A DNA stretch of 12,165 bases from Cocleimonas sp. (lineage in GTDB: Bacteria > Pseudomonadota > Gammaproteobacteria > Thiotrichales > Thiotrichaceae): positions 1-12,165 of the forward strand of contig JAGLDT010000163.1 of NCBI GenBank assembly GCA_023145485.1, written 5' to 3'. The notes under the pieces are model-generated. The model made no database searches. It worked only from the letters and a program-made list of their open reading frames with translations, and had not been told where the DNA came from. Below are positions 1-7,226 of the stretch, one piece after another. A program made the position numbers and the translations under genes. Each line of letters opens with the position of its first letter. Position 1 is the first letter of the stretch.

Positions 1-31
1 TTTACATTGTTCTTAATCAGCACCCGTTTAA

Positions 32-55
32 CTTAGGAACGTGCATGTTTCTAAG
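32..55. repeat. Hairpin just downstream of surA
   Basis: Arms CTTAGGAAC (32-40) and GTTTCTAAG (47-55) around GTGCAT; fully paired on the plus strand with one G-U, one mismatch on the minus strand. No T-tract follows in either direction, so its role after surA (stop at 57) is uncertain. Confidence 0.3.
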
Positions 56-56
56 C

Positions 57-1364
57 CTATCGCTGTAAACGATATTCAACAAAGGCATCATCACGCACAC
101 CTTGCAACCATGTTTCATAACCATCTTTATTTTTCTTTTTGGAGATAATGGATTTAGCTGATGCTCTGAGTGCATCTCTGCTTTTATCAACTGTTTTACG
201 TTCTAATACTTGAATAATATGCCAGCCAAATTTTGTTTTTATGATCGGACTGATGGTTTTAATCGATAATGTTTTAACGATTGAGGCAAAAGCAGGGACA
301 TAGGTTGTAGGTGTTGCCCAGCCTAAATCACCACCGTTAGCAGCACTCCCAGGATCGGCTGAATTTGTGCTTGCTAACGTGGCAAAGTCCGCACCTGCAA
401 GGAGTTGTTGACGTAAGATATTGGTTTTTTGTTGTCCTTTGTCACTGCTGTCACTGATTAAAATATGACGAGCATGTACTTGTTGTTGCAAGTTTTTACC
501 ACCGCCACGTTTTTCAACCAGTTTTAGAATATGAAATCCTCTGCTATCGTGGATTACAGGTGATATTTCATCAACCCCCATTAGACTCAAAATGCGCTTG
601 TAGGCAAGCGGTAACTCACTGCTATTTTTCCAACCTAAATCATCGGTTGTTAATCCTTCGCTCGCAAAATTTGTTTGTTTAAGTAATTGTCGACGCATCC
701 GCTGTGCTTTATCTCGTGCACTATTAAATTGCGCTAACGGTGTACCATTAGCTGCTGAGATAAGTATATCTTGCAGATGGTATTCGGCATCTTTATTGAG
801 CGTTGATGCTTGGGAGAAAATAAGATCGGTGACTTCCTGTTCAGAGATATTAGAGCCTCTCCCTGATTGACGTTGTTTTAGAGCGTCAATCATTAGGCGG
901 TTGCGAATTTCTTCACGAAAGGTGCTGTATTCAAAACCTTCACGCTGTAATGCTTTTTGAAAGTCCGCTAATGACAGATTGTTTTGTGTTGCAATACCTT
1001 CAATGGTGCGGTTTAGCATCACATCATCAATAATAATACCGAGTTCTTTGCCTCGTTGAACTTGAATTCTAACTAATACTAGTTGCTCAAGGGCTTGTTT
1101 AATTAATTTACTATCAGTACTCTCAGGAGAGGCTGTCTTTAGTCGTTTAGCTTGTTTTAAAACACTACTCATCATCACAATATCATTATTTACAATGGCT
1201 GCAATACGATCTAATGATTGTTCAGTAGCCGTTGCTGATTGGCTACTAAATACTAACGCGCTCAAATATAGCGTTGGAAAAATGAATAGTTTAAAGGAAA
1301 AGAAAGATTTAATTGCAGAGATAATCATCGAGGTTGTATTCCAGTCTTTATTTTTCATATCCAT
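57..1364 (-). CDS. surA: Periplasmic peptidyl-prolyl isomerase / outer-membrane protein chaperone SurA
   Basis: SurA escorts unfolded beta-barrel proteins across the periplasm to the BAM machinery; LptD is one of its best-known clients. The 435-residue protein has a long N-terminal segment with a hydrophobic stretch (about residues 26-40) and a likely signal-peptidase site after the ATA near residue 46. A SurA N-domain follows (about 50-170, opening LDRIAAIVNNDIV). Two parvulin domains come next: about 194-285 (YHLQDILI to GFHILKLVEKR) and about 296-389 (HARHILIS, GGDLGWA, FGWHIIQV). A C-terminal helix closes the protein. Length and order match the family. The chosen ATG at 1364 has a weak AGAAG about 9 nt upstream; another in-frame ATG lies two codons on. 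The start lies inside the end of lptD (17-bp overlap), which implies co-transcription and probably translational coupling. The usual next genes of this cluster (pdxA, rsmA) would lie beyond the left edge. Confidence 0.96.
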   Translation of the reverse strand: MDMKNKDWNTTSMIISAIKSFFSFKLFIFPTLYLSALVFSSQSATATEQSLDRIAAIVNNDIVMMSSVLKQAKRLKTASPESTDSKLIKQALEQLVLVRIQVQRGKELGIIIDDVMLNRTIEGIATQNNLSLADFQKALQREGFEYSTFREEIRNRLMIDALKQRQSGRGSNISEQEVTDLIFSQASTLNKDAEYHLQDILISAANGTPLAQFNSARDKAQRMRRQLLKQTNFASEGLTTDDLGWKNSSELPLAYKRILSLMGVDEISPVIHDSRGFHILKLVEKRGGGKNLQQQVHARHILISDSSDKGQQKTNILRQQLLAGADFATLASTNSADPGSAANGGDLGWATPTTYVPAFASIVKTLSIKTISPIIKTKFGWHIIQVLERKTVDKSRDALRASAKSIISKKKNKDGYETWLQGVRDDAFVEYRLQR

Positions 1365-3540
1365 ATATTTTGTCTTCTAGGAAGTTGCTTGCTTTATTTC
1401 CTAAATTGCCCAATCCCTTTAGCTCAAATTGAAGGAAAACAGCATCATCATAGGTGTTGTTATCCGAGGTTAGATATTTTCTGCCGACAAAACGTGCTTT
1501 CCAGCAACAGTTTTGATATTCGACACCCGCTAGTGTCTCCAAATTTCGTCCATTCTTCAAGTCATGATCAATACGTCCAACAATTGACCACGATTTATCA
1601 AGAGGTGTGGCAAAAGATAGGCTAGCCTGCTCTAGTTCATCGCTAAGAGTACGATAAGATAGGTTAGCGATTCTATTTTTGTCATCTTTATAGTTTAGCT
1701 GTGTTTCTGTAGCTGTCCATTGTTGTGTTTTTGGCTCCCAGAATGTTGAAGTAGAAAGTCGAGTATACTCATTAATATTGGTACTTAACTCAAATGCAAA
1801 TTCAGATTGTGCATGAGTCTGGATTGTTTCATCTGGCAGGGTGACTTTTCTATCTTCAAAATACAAGATCTGACCAACACTAGCGTGCAACAGTTCCCTA
1901 CCTGTTTTTCTATCTTGTATTCGCGAACTAAGTGCAAAGGTTAAGTTATTGGTATCGCCAATACGGTCTTTACCCGTATAGCGATTTTCAGAAAATAACT
2001 GAGTACTAGTAGAAAAATCTGTTTTAGCCGTATCAAATACAGGAAGGCGATGCTGATCTCTAAAAGGTGTATAGGTATAAAATAAGCGAGGCTCTAGTGT
2101 TTGAGTAAGTTTGCCATCATCAAAAGGTCGGTCAAAAAACAGACCCGCGTCTAGACTGAGGGTTGGTAAACTACGGCTGTGGGTATTTCCTGTTGGATTA
2201 TTTTTTAAATTATAGTAAGTATGACGCAAACCAACAGACGGCTTGAAATACCACGCATCATCACCAAATTTTTTACTAACATTAAGACTAAGGTCAAAAC
2301 GCTGGCCTGTAGGGGCATTATCTTTATCAAAATTACTCAATTCAACATCTAGCGTTAACTTAATATCATTGGGGAATAGTTTAGGGGTGTAGTTAAATTT
2401 GAGTTCTGGTAGTTTTGAATAGGATGAATCCGTCGCATCAAGGGTTTGATAATCAATTGATGCTGCACTGAAATGCCAATTTTTACCCACTTTAACCACT
2501 TCAATACGGCGTTCTAATGCGGAAGTGCTTGAACTTGAGAGTGACTTTCCAAAATCATCAAAGTATTTTTTATCTGAAACACCTTCGGACTTTACATTAA
2601 GACGAATAGAGTCGGAAAGTTTAGAACTGTGATTAATCTTAAAATAATCACGTTGATTACCATCAGAAGCTTTATCCCTTGGCAATATTTCATACTCCCA
2701 GATACCTTGATGCTGTTTACTTGAATAGCGAAATTCACCATCAATTTTTAGTCCCCGCTTACTCAGGTAAGATGGAGTTAACGTGGCATCATACTCAGGG
2801 GCTAGGTTAAAATAATAAGGGGTCGCAACAGACCAACCTGATTGTTCTGAAATCTGAAAAGAGGGGGAGAGAAATCCCGATTTACGTTGGTTATTGAGCG
2901 AAAAACTTAACCATGGAAAGTAAAAAATGGGGGTGTTGCCGACTTTGAACGTAACATTTTTAGCCGTTCCTTGTTGTTTGTCTTGATCTAGCTTTATATT
3001 ATCAGCTGCAATATGCCAACCATTTGCCGAAGGAGGACAGGTGGTATAGGTTGCCCCTTGTAGCTCAAGCTGAGTACCATTAGTTTGAATTATTTTATCA
3101 CTGCGCCCATTAGTGGTGGATTTTTTTAGCTGATAACGAACATTATTTAACTCGCCTGTTTGAGAATCTAGCTGGTAATTAATCGCATCACTATCAAGTT
3201 TTACATTTTTTGTCGATAAAACAATCTTGCCCTTAGCAACAACCCTGTTATTAGTGCCATCAATACTGGCTTTTTGTGCATTTAAACTCAGATCATTCTG
3301 CTGAATAATAATATTCCCTACTAAACTGGATACACCCGTACGATTAATCAAACCCTGATCAGCCTCCATGTAGATTGCATCTTTAGCAGGATTATCAGTG
3401 ATTTGCTCTACGCCGAAGTGCTGAGGTACAGTGCAAACGGGAAATTGGCTTTTTGCCTGCACCTGTTGAGAAGCAAGCAAGCATAAGCAAGCAGGAAGTA
3501 GCCTAATGGTATAGTTTGTATTGTCGTTGTTTTTTTTCAC
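1348..3540 (-). CDS. lptD: LPS-assembly outer-membrane protein LptD
   Basis: LptD, with the lipoprotein LptE, forms the outer-membrane translocon that inserts lipopolysaccharide into the outer leaflet. The 730-residue protein starts with a signal peptide (hydrophobic LLPACLCLLA, likely cleaved after VQA at residue 29). It then has the periplasmic OstA/jelly-roll domain (about 55-200) and a large C-terminal beta-barrel (about 210-710). The four cysteines expected for the LptD disulfide switch are present: Cys36, Cys168 and the adjacent pair Cys678/Cys679. The start is GTG at 3540. Upstream in frame there is no ATG, GTG or TTG before the TAA at 3577-3579. An out-of-frame ATG-TGA overlaps the GTG. 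No Shine-Dalgarno is visible; instead a TATAAT box lies 6 nt upstream. The gene is 122 bp downstream of aroB and overlaps surA, the classical lptD-surA pairing. Confidence 0.96.
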   Translation of the reverse strand: MKKNNDNTNYTIRLLPACLCLLASQQVQAKSQFPVCTVPQHFGVEQITDNPAKDAIYMEADQGLINRTGVSSLVGNIIIQQNDLSLNAQKASIDGTNNRVVAKGKIVLSTKNVKLDSDAINYQLDSQTGELNNVRYQLKKSTTNGRSDKIIQTNGTQLELQGATYTTCPPSANGWHIAADNIKLDQDKQQGTAKNVTFKVGNTPIFYFPWLSFSLNNQRKSGFLSPSFQISEQSGWSVATPYYFNLAPEYDATLTPSYLSKRGLKIDGEFRYSSKQHQGIWEYEILPRDKASDGNQRDYFKINHSSKLSDSIRLNVKSEGVSDKKYFDDFGKSLSSSSTSALERRIEVVKVGKNWHFSAASIDYQTLDATDSSYSKLPELKFNYTPKLFPNDIKLTLDVELSNFDKDNAPTGQRFDLSLNVSKKFGDDAWYFKPSVGLRHTYYNLKNNPTGNTHSRSLPTLSLDAGLFFDRPFDDGKLTQTLEPRLFYTYTPFRDQHRLPVFDTAKTDFSTSTQLFSENRYTGKDRIGDTNNLTFALSSRIQDRKTGRELLHASVGQILYFEDRKVTLPDETIQTHAQSEFAFELSTNINEYTRLSTSTFWEPKTQQWTATETQLNYKDDKNRIANLSYRTLSDELEQASLSFATPLDKSWSIVGRIDHDLKNGRNLETLAGVEYQNCCWKARFVGRKYLTSDNNTYDDAVFLQFELKGLGNLGNKASNFLEDKIYGYEK

Positions 3541-3575
3541 ATAGCTATTATAAGACGAGTGGCAAGATATTTCAG
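3540..3575 (-). promoter_or_regulatory. Candidate sigma70 promoter of lptD-surA
   Basis: On the minus strand a perfect TATAAT (3552-3547) sits 17 bp downstream of CTGAAA (3575-3570, 4 of 6 matches to TTGACA). Transcription would start about at 3540, that is at the GTG start itself, predicting a leaderless or nearly leaderless mRNA. The -35 lies at the edge of an 8-bp inverted repeat (3575-3582 and 3617-3624). This is inferred from sequence only. Confidence 0.5.
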
Positions 3576-3624
3576 GTTAAAAGCTGATAAGCGGGCTTTA
3601 TAGTCGCTTCCTTAGTTTTTAACC
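3575..3624. repeat. Inverted repeat GGTTAAAA / TTTTAACC in the aroB-lptD gap
   Basis: The plus strand reads GGTTAAAA at 3575-3582 and TTTTAACC at 3617-3624, perfectly complementary 8-bp arms separated by 34 nt. It begins at the proposed lptD -35 box. It could be a paired operator or a weak hairpin in the aroB read-through transcript; no T-tract follows, so it is not a standard terminator. Confidence 0.35.
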
Positions 3625-3662
3625 TTTGCTAGTTATGAGGCTCCAGATAAAAACTCATAGTC

Positions 3663-4733
3663 TTATCGGGTTAATACTGCTTTTAATGCTTTTTGATCAA
3701 AGTCGCTAGTGACGATTGATTGACCATAAGAAGTCATTAAGACTAAACTTAAAACACCGTCTTGAACTTTTTTATCAATTGACATAAGTTGTGAAAATTG
3801 TTCGGCTGATATTTCCTTAGGCGGTTCAGTCGGTAAATTAGCCTTGCTGATTAAGTCTTTCACGCGTTGAACATCATTTGATTTAATCCAGCCCATTTTT
3901 TGTGATAGTTCTGCCGCCATCACCATGCCAACGGCAACGGCCTCACCGTGTAGCCATTCACCATAGCCCATGCCTGTTTCTATCGCATGTCCAAAGGTGT
4001 GTCCTAAATTTAATAGGGCGCGTTGCCCTGCTTCGCGTTCATCAGCTGCTACAATTTCAGCTTTATGTTGGCAAGAGTGGTAAATAGCATAGGTAAGCGC
4101 TTCTTTGTCGCGTTGTAATAATTTTTCCATATGACGATCAAGCCAGTCGAGAAATTCGGGGTCATTAATAAAACCATACTTAATCACTTCAGCTAAGCCT
4201 GCACTGAGTTGTTTATCATCCAGTGTATCCAGTGTGTCGATATCAACTAATACGCACTGGGGTTGATGAAATGCACCAATCATATTTTTTCCCAAAGGAT
4301 GATTCACGCCCGTTTTTCCACCGACGGATGAGTCAACCATTGCCAGCAAGGTAGTTGGTACTTGGATAAAGTGAATACCCCGCTGATAACAAGCTGCTGC
4401 AAACCCTGTCATATCACCTACAACACCACCTCCAAGGGCTAGCAGGGTACTTTTACGATCACAACGTGCGCTAAGCATTTCGTTAAAAATTTGCTGTTCT
4501 ATTTCTAACGTTTTATATTTTTCACCATCAGGCAAAATAATATCTGTATTGTTATAAAGAGCAGTGGTTTGATGCAATGCGTCTAAATAAAGTGGCGCAA
4601 TGGTTTCATTTGAAACGATTGCTGTTGTCTTTCCCTGAATATGGGCTTGAATTAGTTCGTTTTGTTGTAATAAGCCAGAACCTATATGAATAGGGTAGCT
4701 ACGCTCACCTAAATCGACCGTTAATGTTTGCAT
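3663..4733 (-). CDS. aroB: 3-dehydroquinate synthase
   Basis: AroB is the second enzyme of the shikimate pathway: it converts DAHP to 3-dehydroquinate in the cytoplasm, using NAD+ and a divalent metal (Zn/Co). The 356 residues match the normal size. The NAD-binding GGGVVGD is at 101-107 and the substrate/nucleotide loop DSSVGGKTGVN at 134-144. The metal ligands expected by homology are Glu182 (AEVIKYG), His245 (LNLGHTFGHA) and His262 (LHGEAVAVGM), at the spacing of the E. coli enzyme. An AGAGAAG Shine-Dalgarno-like sequence precedes the ATG and overlaps the end of aroK, 10 bp upstream, so aroK-aroB form a tight operon. A downstream terminator is not obvious, so read-through into lptD-surA is possible. 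Confidence 0.98.
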   Translation of the reverse strand: MQTLTVDLGERSYPIHIGSGLLQQNELIQAHIQGKTTAIVSNETIAPLYLDALHQTTALYNNTDIILPDGEKYKTLEIEQQIFNEMLSARCDRKSTLLALGGGVVGDMTGFAAACYQRGIHFIQVPTTLLAMVDSSVGGKTGVNHPLGKNMIGAFHQPQCVLVDIDTLDTLDDKQLSAGLAEVIKYGFINDPEFLDWLDRHMEKLLQRDKEALTYAIYHSCQHKAEIVAADEREAGQRALLNLGHTFGHAIETGMGYGEWLHGEAVAVGMVMAAELSQKMGWIKSNDVQRVKDLISKANLPTEPPKEISAEQFSQLMSIDKKVQDGVLSLVLMTSYGQSIVTSDFDQKALKAVLTR

Positions 4734-4743
4734 GAGACTTCTC

Positions 4744-5247
4744 TTAAATACTTTTTAAAATGTTATTAATAACCACATTGATTCGCTGTCGTCTTGTTTT
4801 GATGACACTATTTGCCACCTTGAGATAGTGGGGTTCTCTTTCATGTAGTAAATTTCGCAGGGTTTTCAAAGGATTTTCAGTTTGCATTAAAGGGCGTGAT
4901 TTATCATGTCGAATACGAGCGTAGAGCTGTTCTGCACTAGTACACAGGTAGATAACATGACCCGCATTCTGAAGAGCAATACGGTTATTTTCACGTAGCA
5001 CACTCCCTCCGCCCGTTGCGAGAATAATATTATCGTAACCACAGAGTTCGCTGATCATTTGCTCTTCTCTAGCACGAAATCCTTGCTCCCCTTCAATCTC
5101 GAAAATGGTGGCAATACTAACACCCGTACGTTGTTCTATTTCTGTATCAGAATCATAGAATTCCATTTGCAGGCGTTTGGCTAAATGTCGTCCAACAGTG
5201 GACTTTCCTGCCCCCATTAACCCGACTAAAACTATATTTTTTTTCAT
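4744..5247 (-). CDS. aroK: Shikimate kinase I
   Basis: Shikimate kinase phosphorylates shikimate at the 3-OH with ATP, in the cytoplasm. The 167-residue protein is a compact NMP-kinase fold. Walker A is GLMGAGKST at 9-17. The shikimate-binding residues are Asp34 (FYDSD), Arg58 (GFRAREE), the GGG at 79-81 and Arg137 (EREPHY); the lid contains Arg118 (SRPLM). These agree with E. coli AroK almost position for position. The ATG at 5247 has no strong Shine-Dalgarno. In many gammaproteobacteria aroK follows pilQ directly; here pilQ is about 5 kb away, and an intrinsic terminator stands just upstream, so aroK must rely on its own promoter. Confidence 0.97.
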   Translation of the reverse strand: MKKNIVLVGLMGAGKSTVGRHLAKRLQMEFYDSDTEIEQRTGVSIATIFEIEGEQGFRAREEQMISELCGYDNIILATGGGSVLRENNRIALQNAGHVIYLCTSAEQLYARIRHDKSRPLMQTENPLKTLRNLLHEREPHYLKVANSVIKTRRQRINVVINNILKSI

Positions 5248-5253
5248 TCTTGT

Positions 5254-5282
5254 TTTATGCCAGTAAGTACTCTAATTATCAA
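5254..5282 (-). promoter_or_regulatory. Candidate aroKB promoter
   Basis: Minus-strand TTGATA (5282-5277, 5 of 6 to TTGACA), a 17-bp spacer, then CATAAA (5259-5254, 4 of 6 to TATAAT) preceded by TG one base before the box, as in extended -10 promoters. It lies downstream of the terminator of the adjacent regulator gene and 6 bp upstream of the aroK ATG, so the transcript would have almost no leader. Sequence-only prediction. Confidence 0.45.
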
Positions 5283-5289
5283 GGGAAAA

Positions 5290-5318
5290 CAAAAAAATAG
5301 ACGTATAAAAATACGCCT
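5290..5318 (-). terminator. Intrinsic terminator downstream of the CadC-like gene
   Basis: Read on the minus strand: AGGCGTAT (5318-5311), loop TTTT (5310-5307), ATACGTCT (5306-5299), an 8-bp stem with one G-U pair, followed by A and seven Ts. It sits about 33 nt after the stop codon at 5351 and insulates aroK-aroB from the regulator gene. Confidence 0.8.
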
Positions 5319-5350
5319 GTTTCTTGTTATTTAAGGACAGAAAGATTTTA

Positions 5351-6955
5351 TCACCCAATGGGTAACCCCGTTTTTATTAACGCTTTAACAATACGCTTAT
5401 TGGTAATATCATTCGTATGTGCCACCAGTTTTTGATACCGTTTGATTGAATAGTTAGGATGCGTATTGAGCGCTTTTTGCATAAATTGTTGCGCTTGTTT
5501 TGAGTCTCCTGCTATTTCGTGACAGAAGGCCGCTATAACATAGGTAATATGAAAAGCCTTATGATCGTGAGCTGCACGACTACTCCAATTAGTTGCTGTT
5601 TCATATTTTCCTTGATGGATAAGTGAGATTGCATACATACTTTGAAGGCAAAATTGATGCGGGTCATAGGGGCTTAAACGATGTGATGTAATCACCGATT
5701 GTTTAGCAACTGTATCTAAAGAAGAAAGTGCTGCGATTTTGGCTTTTAATTGTTGGCAATACACATAGTTATTATTAATACGAATACCTGCTTTTGCAAT
5801 TTTCAGTGCATCAGGATAGCGTTTTGCAATCATATAAGCTCGACCTAGCGATAAATACCCCATTGCTTCTTTGCTTTCAATAGAAAGGCAATAATGGGCA
5901 TGATCTAATGCATTATCCAAATAACGTTGATCCTTTTTATGATTCAGATCCAGAACTATTTTGCTAGTTTCCAAAAAAGACAACCCCGCATAAGCACGTG
6001 AAAATCGAGCATCTAAGGTAATTGCTCGTTTGAAATAGTACTCAGCAAGGTTTACATCATTGGAAGTGGTTAATCCTAAATGCCAAAAGCCTCTATGATA
6101 GTTTTCCCACGCGCTCAGGTCTTCCGATGGAAGTAGAAACGCGCGGTCTATTTCTGATTGCTCAATGCTGACATCAATCATCGCAATAATACTATTACTA
6201 ATTTCATTTTGGATTAAAAAAATATCATCCTGAGATTTCTCATACTGCTGCGCCCATACCTCGCAATTTTGAATCGCATCAACTAATGAGACTAAAACCC
6301 GAAGGCTTTTTTTATCATGAATAATATTGCCATAGACCAAATAACGAACGCCCAATTGTTGAGCCACTGTTTGGGGTGGCAGATTGAATATTTCAAGCCG
6401 TGAAGAGGAGGCGCTAGCAACAACAAAAAAATGGGGTAATCGTGCTAAATGCGCATTGATTTCCATTGTTAATATTTTTCCAAATAACTCTCCTTTTCCA
6501 CTTTTAGTTATCGGTGTGAAATTCATCACTGCAATAGAGGGCTTATCAGGCATTTGTATAAGTGTTACTGTTTTATCTGGTTTTTTCTCATAAGCTGGAA
6601 AGGATAAAGAAGGAATTTCTGGCAAAGAAGGCAGGGAAGTTGACTTAAGCTTAATAGCTTTCCCAATAAAACGATACCCATGCCCTGAAAGGGTTTTAAT
6701 ATATTTTTGTGTTTTAATACTGTCACCAATTGCTTGGCGTGTCGCACTAATGGCAGAGTTAAGTGTAGAGTCAGATATAATGCGTGATTTCCAAACAACC
6801 CTTATCAATTCATCACGAGATAACAGTCTATCAGGGTTATTTAACATAAAAAGCAATAACTTAAAGATCAGCGGCTCAGTTTTTTTAGGATTCTTTTTAT
6901 ACAGTAGTTCATGTGTTTTAGTATGTATTTCATAATCCCCAAGACAATAAATCAT
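5351..6955 (-). CDS. CadC-like winged-helix regulator with TolB-like and TPR domains, soluble
   Basis: This is a probable transcription factor of 534 residues. Residues 1-98 form an OmpR/CadC-type winged helix (Trans_reg_C): the segment around WKSRIISDSTLNSAISATR (about 55-73) is the recognition region and KTLSGHGYRF (87-96) is the typical wing. Residues about 138-262 begin KPSIAVMNF and continue through GVRYLVYGNI, resembling the TolB/FlgO-like domain of this regulator class. Residues about 285-500 are helical TPR-like repeats (YYFKRAITLDARFSRAYAGLS, then AMGYLSLGRAYMIAKRYPDAL). Unlike CadC or ToxR, no membrane segment is visible, so it should be cytoplasmic; its signal is unknown. It is divergent from the response-regulator gene with a 271-bp gap to that gene's preferred start, and has the strongest Shine-Dalgarno in the window. 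It may control itself, the divergent gene or the RTX gene (inference). Confidence 0.85.
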   Translation of the reverse strand: MIYCLGDYEIHTKTHELLYKKNPKKTEPLIFKLLLFMLNNPDRLLSRDELIRVVWKSRIISDSTLNSAISATRQAIGDSIKTQKYIKTLSGHGYRFIGKAIKLKSTSLPSLPEIPSLSFPAYEKKPDKTVTLIQMPDKPSIAVMNFTPITKSGKGELFGKILTMEINAHLARLPHFFVVASASSSRLEIFNLPPQTVAQQLGVRYLVYGNIIHDKKSLRVLVSLVDAIQNCEVWAQQYEKSQDDIFLIQNEISNSIIAMIDVSIEQSEIDRAFLLPSEDLSAWENYHRGFWHLGLTTSNDVNLAEYYFKRAITLDARFSRAYAGLSFLETSKIVLDLNHKKDQRYLDNALDHAHYCLSIESKEAMGYLSLGRAYMIAKRYPDALKIAKAGIRINNNYVYCQQLKAKIAALSSLDTVAKQSVITSHRLSPYDPHQFCLQSMYAISLIHQGKYETATNWSSRAAHDHKAFHITYVIAAFCHEIAGDSKQAQQFMQKALNTHPNYSIKRYQKLVAHTNDITNKRIVKALIKTGLPIG

Positions 6956-6959
6956 ATAT

Positions 6960-6966
6960 CCTCCTT
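6960..6966 (-). promoter_or_regulatory. Strong ribosome binding site of the CadC-like gene
   Basis: Minus-strand AAGGAGG, 4 nt from the ATG at 6955. It fixes the start and contrasts with the weak or absent sites at lptD, surA and aroK. A TATAAT at 6973-6968 adjoins it but is too close to serve as a useful -10 box for this gene. Confidence 0.8.
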
Positions 6967-6993
6967 GATTATATAATTCATAACTTTTCTAGC

Positions 6994-7014
6994 ATATTAC
7001 GACCAGAGTAATAT
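6994..7014. promoter_or_regulatory. Dyad ATATTAC-N7-GTAATAT, candidate operator
   Basis: Perfect 7-bp arms (6994-7000 and 7008-7014) around a 7-nt spacer, about 40 bp upstream of the CadC-like start and in the shared divergent region. The 14-bp centre-to-centre spacing does not match one exact helical turn, but the symmetry suits a dimeric DNA-binding protein. No function is demonstrated. Confidence 0.4.
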
Positions 7015-7075
7015 TAATATAGGGGATGAGCTGTCTAAATAAGGCGGTAAAATGGTTGCTTTTAGAAGAAAAAAG

Positions 7076-7095
7076 AAAATCCCCATAAAATCCCC
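7076..7095. promoter_or_regulatory. 11-bp-phased direct repeat AAAATCCCC, candidate response-regulator site
   Basis: AAAATCCCC occurs at 7076-7084 and again at 7087-7095, exactly 11 bp apart (one helical turn). An inverted GGGGAT lies at 7022-7026 with adjoining sequence. OmpR/PhoB-family regulators bind head-to-tail repeats with this phasing. The site lies just upstream of the candidate -10 box TATACT (7130-7135), which lacks a good -35 box, the usual arrangement for an activated promoter. Confidence 0.4.
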
Positions 7096-7107
7096 GCTTA
7101 CCCCCCA

Positions 7108-7135
7108 TTTATTCTATTTAACTCATTCCTATACT
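7108..7135 (+). promoter_or_regulatory. Candidate promoter of the response-regulator gene
   Basis: TATACT (7130-7135, 5 of 6 to TATAAT) with a poor -35 (TTTATT at 7108-7113, 16-bp spacer). Transcription would start near 7142, leaving a leader of about 85 nt that contains a TTTTAA-CCA-TTAAAA palindrome (7170-7184). The weak -35 next to the phased repeats suggests activator dependence. Confidence 0.3.
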
Positions 7136-7226
7136 TACGTTTAACAATAAGAAAAGAATCCTGCCAAGTTTTTAACCATTAAAACACTTGCGCGATAAAT
7201 AAATGTTCACCAAGAAGGAAATTTCA

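Noticed and set aside
1..56. Start of pdxA after surA
   Set aside because: Minus-strand ATGs here run into stops within a few codons, so no gene start is visible before the edge.
1389..1625. Plus-strand ORF antisense to lptD
   Set aside because: Lies wholly inside the lptD barrel region and shows no protein features.
3590..3662. sigmaE-type promoter for lptD (GGAGCCT then TAAAA)
   Set aside because: Matches to the GGAACTT/TCAAA type consensus are poor; the TATAAT-based promoter is more convincing.
3614..7177. AGTTTTTAACC shared by the lptD upstream region (3614-3624) and the response-regulator leader (7167-7177)
   Set aside because: An 11-base match is expected several times by chance in an AT-rich 12-kb sequence.
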